A stretch of DNA of 64,000 nucleotides from Mesotaenium endlicherianum (lineage: Eukaryota; Streptophyta; Zygnematophyceae; Zygnematales; Mesotaeniaceae): positions 100,302-164,301 of the forward strand of contig WELA01002258.1 of assembly GCA_009602735.1 (NCBI GenBank), in the 5' to 3' direction. Below are positions 55,297 to 64,000 of the stretch, one piece after another. Position numbers and translations under genes: made by a program. Under the pieces are notes generated by a model. The model ran no database searches. It was not told the origin of the DNA and worked only from the letters and a program-made list of their open reading frames with translations. How positions within the stretch are numbered: position 1 is the stretch's first letter; every line of letters begins with the position of its first letter.

Positions 55297-55885
55297 TGAC
55301 CTACCAATGTGAGAAGAACGTCCTTAGGTGGGTTAGCGATGTTATGGCGGGCTTTGGTAATGAGACACTACCTATGAACGGATCCGTTGCGAATGAGGCT
55401 ATGGTGATGCCTCACTAGGAAGAGTGAGGTAAACAAGCACGATCGTACAAGGAGGCCGGGAATAAGGTGTCAAAGAAAGTCATTATAGAAGCATGAATCG
55501 ACATACAAATGCCAACACAGTAACAATGTTACCTCGCTACCTAAATAGCATGGCCACGGGTGGCCAGCCCAACGTTAAAATGGTATTGAATGAACCTACC
55601 TAACTAAGTGACACGCTAATGCATCATCTCAAGAAAGGGTGACTCACTAACTAGAAATGTAATCAATGACATAAATTGAACTGGGACGTGCAAACCCGTA
55701 CGACCACCTACTCTTTCGAACGTACCCATACACTCCCAAAACCCCTAGCAATCTCGTGGGCACATCCGGCGAGATTGCCTAAAGTACATGACGTCCAAGT
55801 CATGGGCGACTACAGCTCCCATTTGGTACCAGCGCCGACCCATCAAGGGATGGAACTCATGGGTCGACCTTTACACGTGGTGTAG
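55297..55885 (+). other. Interior of unit B with a short hairpin
   Basis: It matches 36570-37120. Near 55837-55866 there is an 8-bp perfect stem (CGACCCAT/ATGGGTCG) absent from unit A. No gene seen. Confidence 0.45.
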
Positions 55886-56297
55886 TGAAACAGATAGATA
55901 AAGTACTTAGTAAAATAGAATACTTTATCTATCCAAGACGAGGATCTTTGAACACAAGTGGTAGCTTCTTGAAGAGAGATGGCTTCTTGAAAGACAATAT
56001 CTTTCTGGAATTTGGCAAGTACAAGAGTAAATCTGAAATGTCTTTCTTTGTTCTAGCTCTTGTTTATATACTTGCTACATAAGTAATTTCTAAGAAGGTG
56101 CATGTTGATATGTTGGCACCCAACACATCCAAAAACTTGCCACCTCTTTCTAGAATACTGTACACGTGTTTCTTTGACCTAAAAATGGCACATATGACTT
56201 TTGCCACATGGAGTTCTTCTAGGTCCTTCCTCTACCTTTGAAAATGCCTTAGAAGATTCAAAGGACATGAACCGAGTCACTAGAGAAGCTATTCACA
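55886..56297 (-). repeat. 411-bp LTR-like block, inverted relative to unit A
   Basis: TGAAACAGATAGATAAAGTA to GCTATTCACA on the plus strand, the reverse complement of 37121-37531 with moderate divergence. Flanking unit DNA is in the same orientation in A and B, so only this block is flipped. Confidence 0.6.
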
Positions 56298-56629
56298 CTT
56301 GACTCCACACAATACTACTCCAAATATATTCAAAAGCATTAAAATATATGCAAACTAATATATTATAACTCAAATCACTACACGTGGGGGCGACAGAACC
56401 ACGTGTGAAGGTGAGGGGAAGGCGCTGAATCAAGGCAGAACCTCACAGCTGCTCAATAGCAGAACCTCGTGAGCGATAGGTCCAAGTGTTTGCTGTAGCC
56501 GTTTGTGAGCTAGGCCGTCCTCACCTACAACTCTAATCCGACTAACCACTAACCTATCAGCACTTACCACCCCTGACCACTGTGACCAGACACACCCACA
56601 CACAGAGGACCTGACAGCATCAAGCACGA

Positions 56630-56630
<1 letters not shown>
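56298..56630 (+). other. Interior of unit B before the GA tract
   Basis: From about 56403 it matches 37542-37759 (GAAGGTGAGGGG, CAAGGCAGAACCTCACAGCTG). The first 100 bp hold an AT-rich stretch and paired ACACGTGG words. No gene. Confidence 0.45.
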
Positions 56631-56631
<1 letters not shown>

Positions 56632-56700
<69 letters not shown>

Positions 56701-57117
56701 NNNNNNNNNNNNNNNNNNNNNNNNNNNNNNNNNNNNNNNNNNNNNNNNNNNNNNNNNNNNNNNNNNNNNNNNNNNNNNNNNNNNNNNNNNNNNNNNNNNN
56801 NNNNNNNNNNNNNNNNNNNNNNNNNNNNNNNNNNNNNNNNNNNNNNNNNNNNNNNNNNNNNNNNNNNNNNNNNNNNNNNNNNNNNNNNNNNNNNNNNNNN
56901 NNNNNNNNNNNNNNNNNNNNNNNNNNNNNNNNNNNNNNNNNNNNNNNNNNNNNNNNNNNNNNNNNNNNNNNNNNNNNNNNNNNNNNNNNNNNNNNNNNNN
57001 NNNNNNNNNNNNNNNNNNNNNNNNNNNNNNNNNNNNNNNNNNNNNNNNNNNNNNNNNNNNNNNNNNNNNNNNNNNNNNNNNNNNNNNNNNNNNNNNNNNN
57101 NNNNNNNNNNNNNNNNN

Positions 57118-57155
<38 letters not shown>
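56632..57155. repeat. (GA)n microsatellite with a 417-N gap
   Basis: GA repeats on both sides of N 56701-57117. As with the gap at 32236, assembly failed at the inner-end microsatellite of an arm. Confidence 0.92.
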
Positions 57156-57164
<9 letters not shown>

Positions 57165-58414
57165 AGGGGGGAGATGGAAGAGGAAAAGAGTGTGACGGGG
57201 ATGTGAACACTCTTTTTTTTGATTTTTTTTGTGTGTTTTTGTATATAATGCGAGTTTGCAATTGAGTTGAGAATGCATGGTCACGAATAAGTTTTGTTTT
57301 CTACTTTACATATTGATATTTGTACCTTAACGTATAGTAAACTCCTATGTATACTATGATTGGCAAAAAAGTGATGTGTTGGATATTGGCGATTCGTATT
57401 TTGTGAAATGTGGTGATTTGTGAAATGATTCACCTCACATATTTTGCCATTATAGTAGAGGATAATGTGATGATTTTGGGTGATCCATTCACCACTTTGA
57501 GTTGATTGTCGTTTGGGACGACCTGCATTGAGATATATGTTGATGATCGTTGATGAAATTGCAAATGGTAACGTCAATATTGACAAAATACGTCGTTTTT
57601 CTTTTTTATAACAAATTCTTGTGGTGTCTTTCACAACTTTAATATAGAAAGTGCATTTGGATGATCAATATTATGGGTTGGCAAAGTAAATTGGCCCTTT
57701 TGGTGGCTTCAACCAGTAACCGAGATGTTCAATATCTGTTCATAGTATGGAAGAAAGTTTGAGGTGTTGGTGACGTTTGCAGTGTCCAATTAGTGTTCTC
57801 TCTGCAAGTACCATGATATTTAACAATTGGAATGGCACCTCCTCCTTCAATGATGACCACAAGTAAGTTTGGTCAATTATGCCCCTATCTTAGATTCTGT
57901 ATGAGAATCTCATTGTAATCTCATTTTTTCAATACAATGATATGGAAGTTTTATATGCACTTGTTATATAGTTTATGCTTGGTTGCATATTAACCGGAAA
58001 TTTGTACTTTCCACGCTTGAGCGGACGTCGGTCTCTGGACTTCGCCACACGCTTCAGATGATGTGTAACACGCTTGCACGTTTTCTCCCGTCGCGACAGT
58101 GACGGGTCCTGACGGCAGTCCCCGGTTAAAGGTCTCTCGTGCTTGTAACGACCACGATTGACCACGATGCCTTTCGTGCCACGGCTGGACGCACGCTTTT
58201 GAACAATTTTGGTCAAATCGGTCAATTGCTCGTCGCAGCTCGTGATGTATGCCGTCCGCTGGAGAGCGAGAGGTGCGAACCCTTGCATGAGTCGAGTGGG
58301 CAGCATGGCGACTGGAAGGAGGTAGGAGGGGCAGCGACGATTTTGAAGGTTTTTAGCGGGGGATTCGACCTGAAAAAGGGAAGCGGTTCGTCGGAGAAGC
58401 AGCCCACCTGAGCT
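57156..58414 (-). repeat. Unit B, second (inverted) arm
   Basis: Inverted copy of 30591-32220, with the complete tip GTTCGTCGGAGAAGCAGCCC ACCTGAGCT at 58385-58414. It forms the right border of the repeat pair. Confidence 0.75.
57929..58306 (-). pseudogene. Arm ORF, version in the last arm
   Basis: It starts MLPTRLMQGFAPLALQRTAY and runs through KIVQKRASSRGTKGIVVN and RGRYKHERPLTGDCRQDPS, then departs from the other versions where a length change near 58100 (TCGCGACAGTGACGG versus TCACGTGTCCCGACGG) alters the frame. Same origin as 30699-31067. Confidence 0.35.
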
Positions 58415-59271
58415 GATCCACATCCTTAACACCAGGCGGCTCCCAAACTCCTGTGAGCGGAAGACTATATGGGTACCTTGCTTCGGCGGGCGCAGGTCGT
58501 CCCGAGGGGGCGTCGGTTAGGGTAATACGAGACCATATCACTCTTCGAGTCAACCTCTTACGTCACAAATGTGGAGTGGAGTCCGGACTCCGGACATCGA
58601 AAACTCGCATAGCAGTGGTAACCGCCCTTGTTGCTCTCTCACCGCCAAGATGACCGCTGAACGCAGTTATTATGATTCTTGTCAACGACAATTGTTGACT
58701 CAGCTGTTGTCAGAGACGTCTCATAGAGAGGGTTCTCAGCAATTGGATATCGAGGTCTCTGAGAAACAACGACCAGGATACTTCGAAACTGTGGGGGAAT
58801 GCTCGGAGCCCTTTGAGACGACGCTCGAAGCCACTCAAAGCAGCTCAACGCGTTTAGGAAACTGACAAGATCCACCCTTGCACTGCTGGTTGCTAAAGTG
58901 GTCAAACCCGGGCTTCTCGGGATTTGAATTGGCAAGTAGTACAGGGTGGTACAGGGTCGCCGAGTATATCAAGTGCCATCCCGGCTGCAACCAGCGTCAA
59001 CAGCAGAATCAAGACTGGTGGTCCTGGACCGGGAGCGTGAACCCGAAGTGTCAAGACAGGACTAGAGCAGACCAGAGGTGTAGAAGTGACTCGAGGGGCA
59101 GAGTATAGAGGAACAGTAATAGCCTATTATTGGAACATTAACAGCACCTGTGGGAGTGCTCAATATCTGCACTAGCCTCTAGGAGTTGGAAGTCTTCGAG
59201 CAGCTGGAGCACGCTTGCGAAGCCCGTCCAGTTATATTTTGTGACGCTTGAAGGGTGCTCGTCAAAGCAAT
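58415..59271 (+). other. Upstream region of the membrane-protein gene
   Basis: Host DNA outside the repeat pair. It probably contains promoter and 5' UTR of the gene that starts at 59272; a TTATATTTT lies at 59232. A hairpin-like TTGTCAACGACAATTGTTGAC is at 58679. ORFs of 66-98 codons here resemble nothing known to me. Confidence 0.45.
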
Positions 59272-61597
59272 ATGGCTCACCAGCAAGGTATGTTCTTTTT
59301 CCAAGTTACTACTTCAAGTGGTTTCAAAGCACTGGCAAGCGCATCGTCTTTGACGGTCGTATAGCAAGTTAGTGTTGCTAATTTGAGTCAGAAGTACCGC
59401 GAGCTATATCTGCTCGGTCTTTGGTTGTGTCCTGTTAATTATCCTGTATCGGCTGCAAGCTTCAGACATTCTTGACTTTGGGAGTTCGTGATGCGCCGAT
59501 ACAATGTCCGTTCAGGGTTTGGAACTGAATAAACTAGGCCTCTTACCATGTTTTTCAGATGCTTATAGAGTAATTGTCTTGGTCGTTTGCTGTAAATGTT
59601 ACCCTTCAATGCGAAATAGGTCTTCCTTGCTAAAGGTGTAGCCGTGGGTGAAGCGTTAATTGCCCCTGTGTTGTAGTCTCGCTGTTAAATAGACGTTGTC
59701 AATGAATTATGTCTTGTACTGCCATATCCTGCCAGCACGCTCAGTCGTAAGGAGGCACTTGAATCTACCATGGGTACATGTCTATTATTTACACCTGCTC
59801 TTCTGCAATACTGGAACTTAGGAAGTCCTTCCAATATGTAACAAGTTCATGTTTGCTATCATCTAAGCCCAATTACTTGGTTTTCTTCCTATTTTTTTGT
59901 TCAGAGGGTCATCCTCCCCAGGGTTACCAGCCTCAGTATGCACCACAGCAACCCCAATATGCTCCACAACCGGTACCTCAAGCCAACGCTCAGCCTTTTC
60001 CTGGTTATGCCATCCGACCTCCCTTCATGCCTCCCCAGCCAGGTCAAGTGGTGGTTTCCTACGAGATCATCCAGCCCGAGGTAAGCTACTCATCCGTACG
60101 TCGATCCTTATTCATTGATCTGGATTCCTAATTTCAATATTAAAAGTGGCTTTGGAAGCACTATGTATCATATTGAGTTACGAGGATGTCCCAATATTCC
60201 AAGCATGAGAAGCTTCGTCATGTGTGCGGTTCCAGCTAGGTCGGTCGTGTACATTACTGCTGAATGTATTTAGTAGTGAGAGTGTTGAACTCGTCTGTCA
60301 ATCCCTACGTAATCTCTTTCTTCTCAAAGTATGCAAGTGCATGCTCTTTTATAGTTTAAGGACATCTTTTGTCTTTTGTCTGCGGCCAGTCTTTTGAAAC
60401 GATTTGAGAGACTCACGGCCATGCTCCCCTCCCCGTGCCCTCAAACTGGTAGTGTCTCACTTGTACCATGCTATTCTGGTGATGGTGCGGCAGGCTGGCT
60501 GCTGCAAGTGTGATGGACTGTCACCCCTGGGACTCGTGAGCATAATCGTTCTCATTCTTGTCTTCTGGCCCTTGGCTTGGATCCCTTGCCTCATGCCGGA
60601 GTGCTTTGACGTAAGTTTCTGCTGCCTTTTCCCTTGTGCATGGCCTTTTTCCAGTGTTTGATGATTGAGGGTGAGATGGCCAGGTTTCTTACTGTAGTGC
60701 TCGTAGAGTTTAATAGGAATTTATATCACTTGAGATTTGGGCAAGACCAGGACTCGCATATACGGTGATGTTGTGACACAAATGAGAACCCGTGTGGAAG
60801 ATACAGCGATGTTGCATAATATGATGGAGGGGGCGCTTGCTTGCGAGGTGCAATGGGGAAGGGAATTATAATGAGATGTTACTTGTGCAGTGCTATTATA
60901 ACTGGGACTTGAGTGGAGACTGCTGTATTGCTGACAGAAAAAGGGGGGAATTTTACGTCTGAGATTGGAAACGATACAGGGGGTATATCTGTAACAAAGT
61001 TGTGCTGCAGTTCATAGTATGGTAAAATGATCTGTCAGTACTTGACCCTGGAGTCCGAGGATGAGCCTTGTGCTGGGGCCCCCTTGAGCCTTTACACCCA
61101 GCTTCCCACGCTTCTCTGCCAGTTCAGAATTGCACCTACCAGACCAGAGTTGTTGATAACTGTGGAGCCCCAGCAAGGTTCATTCTATATGGTCTTAGAT
61201 GCGTCCCATCACCAGCCCCTCACTCTGCAGCCATGGTGCGGGGGTGGTAGCACGGCATGACAACTGGCGTAGATTGGTTGAAGTAGGGGGCTGAAGCAGT
61301 AGGTCATTTCTAGTCTGGGTATCCTCCATATGCTGTGCCACTAGGAAGGGGGATCATGGTTGATGTGCATGGCTGTGTTGTGCGTGAGTATTGTGTCACA
61401 ACTCTCTTGTTAAGCTTTATGGTACCCTGTTATGTGATTGATTTTGGAGTTGTTGCCTCTCTTGTGCTCCCTTCTTGTGCTGTGTGCAGAAAGTGCAAAG
61501 ACCAGTGTATGGTTACCCACAAGGGGGCATGCCTGCTGGACAGCCACCTCCCATGTATGCTCCCCCCACTGGTGCACCGCCTCCTGCCTACAAGTAG
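59272..61597 (+). CDS. Proline-rich, cysteine-rich single-span membrane protein, 138 residues, four exons
   Basis: Exons by splice signals and phase: 59272-59287 (MAHQQ, donor GTATGT), 59905-60080 (acceptor TTCAG, donor GTAAGC), 60494-60610 (acceptor GGCAG, donor GTAAGT) and 61490-61597 (acceptor TGCAG, stop TAG). All junctions keep one frame. Residues 1-64 are Pro/Gln/Tyr-rich (GYQPQYAPQQPQYAPQPVPQ) and end VVVSYEIIQPE. Residues 65-103 hold a CCKCDG motif, a hydrophobic helix (LGLVSIIVLILVFWPLAWI) and CLMPECFD. The tail is KVQRPVYGYPQGG, then a Pro/Tyr-rich end (PPPMYAPPTGAPPPAYK). Two cysteine clusters around a membrane-embedded helix recall LITAF/BRI3-type monotopic proteins of endosomal membranes, but the match is by pattern only. 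The start has a good context (AAT ATG G). The third acceptor lacks a strong pyrimidine tract, so that exon start is the least certain. Confidence 0.7.
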
Positions 61598-64000
61598 AGC
61601 TGGAATGTGAAGGTCTCATGACTTCTTTGGATTGCACTGTACGGACAACGACTACCCATTACAATAAGAAGAGCTATTCCTGAGTGCTTCTTGCGCTCGT
61701 TATTGTGCTGATGGTACATTGACAATATCACGACCGCTTGAAGTAAGGTCCCTTTTTGGACTAGTGCTTTTATGGAGTTATGGAGCTCGACACATTTGCA
61801 CTGTGTCTTTGTACGACTTGCAGTCTTTCTGGTGTTCATTGCAAATTCTACATCATAAGGTTGATGGCAGGTCTCTGCCAGATGGCATTCATAAGAATAT
61901 ATACAGGAGGACTTGATATAATGAGGTGCAATCGAGTTTGCCATTCCCACACTAGAGAGTAGATGCTAGACATACAATACCCTTATAGTAAGTACCCATG
62001 ATCTTATTAAAGGGTTGATTGCGGTTTGGCGTACAGTGGGGTTTACATACTATGGAAGTAGTTGCTAAATTATGAGCCGGTGACTCTGAGCATAGGGCAT
62101 GATTGTTGCATCATAACAGCATGCACTATAGGTTGTAAGGATGAAGTTTGAAGCTTGTACTCTAAGTGGACATGGAGCACTTTTTAGTGATGAACTATGA
62201 CTTGTCCGAAGCGCATTTGTGCTTTTGGCTCTCTGAATGATATGCTAAATTGAAACGATATATTAGGTGTCATCAATATTGTCTTACTGAGATGTTTGAC
62301 ATGCGCCTTGCCTATGTCGTGACTTCACAATGCAACTAGGTTTAGTCCTTTAGTGAGACAAAGGCATTTTTTCAATAACTATGCTTGGAACGAATGCGTG
62401 CTACAAATGCTTTGTGGATGTTGGAGTTGTAAGACAAACATCAAAGCTTTTGTCTTTTGTAGAATGGATGAGCAGGGCCCTCTCTCATCTAGACTGCCAT
62501 ACTCGTTTGGCAGTGTGTCCTGAAAGTGTGGCGGAAGTGTGCTCTGTCTTCTACTGCTCCAAAATCTTGTACATCATTGCGTCGTCTTGACATTCTCGCC
62601 TTTGTCCAGGCATACACTAGAGCCATACTCAACTAATGACACTCTTGACGTTCGTAAAGATCAGTGTAAGGTGGGCCTGGGCGATGTGCAGATTCTTAAA
62701 TCCGTTCTAACACCAAAGAAACCACTTGCACGATGAGTTTCGCACACTGACATCTCAATAATGGTGTACGGAGGGTTCATAAATGTGGAAGAATTAGCAT
62801 ACTAAACGATAGAAAAACTGAATCCTCTTCTTGCCAATAGGACCTGAACTGACCTAATTTGATACTGCCTTCCTCCATGGTGAACATACCGTTGTGCTCA
62901 TAAAAGAAAACCTCATATCTAAGTAGTGATGGAAGTTTGGGTCGTATTTTACACTACGTCCCAATGGTCACTAATGGCGCTTCATTGGATGCCACAAGTT
63001 TTGCTCATTTTCACTCTTCAGCAAGTCACTTCACATATCAGTTCTTTCAAATGCTTCGAGGGCTTTATTAGCAAAGAAAGACATTTGTCTGGACCAAAGC
63101 AGTATGTGCATTGTGAACCATGTCAGGCTGAGTGCAATCTATTGCTTTTAGATGCCGTGTGGAGCTCATGAAGTAGCCCCATAAGTCAGTATCATCAACA
63201 AGTGGAACCTGAAAATAAGGAGCGCAATTGTACCATCTCGGGCAGATCTGGGGCGGAAAAACAGCAGTCAGTAGAAGCCATGGTCCAAGGGGGAGGTCGA
63301 AAATTAAGGGCGACTTTTACCGACGACTTGATATTTCACACCCCAAATCCCACATTCTCGCACGAACTCTTTTCAGGGCAAAACTCTGTAGGTCCCGTAA
63401 TAGTAGGACGTGTGCTATTTCTGAGTGTCGAGGGAGGGTATCGGTTAAGGGCAATATTTGGCTGTTATACGGGCTGATAGTACTGGATATTACCCCCCTC
63501 GGATGTTGTATTACAACAGAGTCAGTTGTACCTTGCGATTACAGAGCAGTCAGGAGTCAGGACTTAGAGTGGCAGCGAGCTTTATTGAGTACACGGCAGA
63601 ACGTGGGAGCTGCAGATATATGAACCAGTATAACCTGGTATAACTGAAAATGACATCAAGTCCAGAAAGTCAAATCACACGCTCTCAAAACAATTGTGCT
63701 CAGATTATTGACTAATAGTCTGCCACACGCTTTTGTCAGTGGCCAAACTTCCGACGCATTCCGGAGGTTTGGTCTTCGAACGATTTTGTGCCCGAGACAT
63801 TCCAGAGGAGTTACGTCGACTTTCGTCACATGCTATTTAATGCGAGGACTTTCTTTGGAGACAGCGGAAAATTCTGGTGGACGCTACTTAGCCTCGTTTC
63901 TTGTAGTCGCATTCTGTTCCTGAGACTGTCTTTGTGTGTGTCTTCGATTATCGAAAGTCTCGTCGAAGGAAAATCATCACTTCTTAATCCAACTTGTCAG
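61598..64000. other. 3' UTR and intergenic DNA
   Basis: The first several hundred bases are likely the 3' UTR of the membrane-protein gene. The rest shows only short frames (up to 131 codons near 63228-63623) without recognisable motifs, no LTR borders and no RNA genes. Base composition is moderate, unlike the AT-rich repeat units. Confidence 0.5.

Larger units (their letters stand above)
39023..58414. mobile_element. Unit B of the long-inverted-repeat element, split by E4
   Basis: A first arm (39023-40675), CT tract, interior shared with unit A (about 40880-43282), the E4 retroelement (43283-53770), about 700 bp of unmatched DNA, interior shared with unit A (54478-56630), GA tract with a gap, and the inverted arm to 58414 ending GCAGCCCACCTGAGCT. 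Taking out E4 leaves about 8.9 kb, close to unit A (8.4 kb). The full inverted ends of the pair are at 30591 and 58414. Confidence 0.6.

Noticed and set aside
30591-58414. Polinton-type interpretation of the long inverted-repeat units
   Set aside because: No DNA polymerase, packaging ATPase, capsid or protease genes are visible and the ends do not resemble Polinton ends.
30591-58414. Mutator assignment of the inverted-repeat units
   Set aside because: Long arms with gene-like content fit, but there is no MURA-like transposase and no 9-bp duplication at 30590/58415, so the class is left open.
63228-63623. 131-codon ORF near the right end
   Set aside because: No recognisable motif, overlaps other frames of similar length, and no splice or start context that stands out.
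1-64000. CRISPR arrays, tRNA and rRNA genes
   Set aside because: I found no regularly spaced short repeats of array type and no cloverleaf or rRNA core sequences. The sequence is eukaryotic in gene structure.

Overview
The window looks like nuclear DNA of a streptophyte green alga or early plant, most likely a large repeat-rich charophyte such as Chara. This is inference from three things: a plant-type 2-hydroxyacyl-CoA lyase exon, chromodomain Ty3 elements primed by initiator-Met tRNA, and Ty3-like elements carrying a cytosine-5 DNA methyltransferase (a combination reported before in charophyte algae). Only two host genes are visible, one at each end. About 57 kb of nested mobile DNA lies between them.

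Layout. 1-840 is the last intron and last coding exon of the lyase gene (+). 2199-14742 is a GC-rich Ty3-type element (E1, +) in the order gag, two zinc knuckles, long Ala-rich repeat tract, protease, C5 methyltransferase, RT-RNase H, integrase, PHD finger. 14743 to about 30292 is a diverged second methyltransferase element (E2, -) that keeps gag-like, protease and methyltransferase parts. Into E2 went a Ty3 chromovirus (E3, 19731-28549, -, 5-bp target duplication TCTGA) and a solo LTR (28857-29576, duplication CTTAG). E3 looks whole and has an extra 558-566 codon ORF between the chromodomain and its 3' LTR.

30591-58414 holds two head-to-tail units (A and B) of an AT-rich element with about 1.3-1.6 kb terminal inverted repeats, ending inside in (CT)n/(GA)n tracts. 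Each arm carries a version of the same short ORF. The units contain old solo LTRs, a TA-flanked MITE and sequence gaps. Unit B is split by a broken second chromovirus copy (E4, 43283-53770, -), which itself hosts a 1.37-kb E1-related short element and a 0.94-kb solo LTR of another family.

58415-64000 returns to host DNA with a four-exon gene for a 138-residue proline-rich, cysteine-rich single-span membrane protein (59272-61597, +).

The most interesting material is: (1) E1, which combines a DNA methyltransferase with a PHD chromatin reader on the integrase; (2) the same protease-methyltransferase order in the diverged E2; (3) the terminal architecture of E1 compared with its short relative; and (4) the non-envelope third ORF of the chromovirus, preceded by a well-formed splice acceptor and a duplicated polypurine tract. 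All retroelement calls are treated as fossils; only parts, borders, nesting and approximate state are given.
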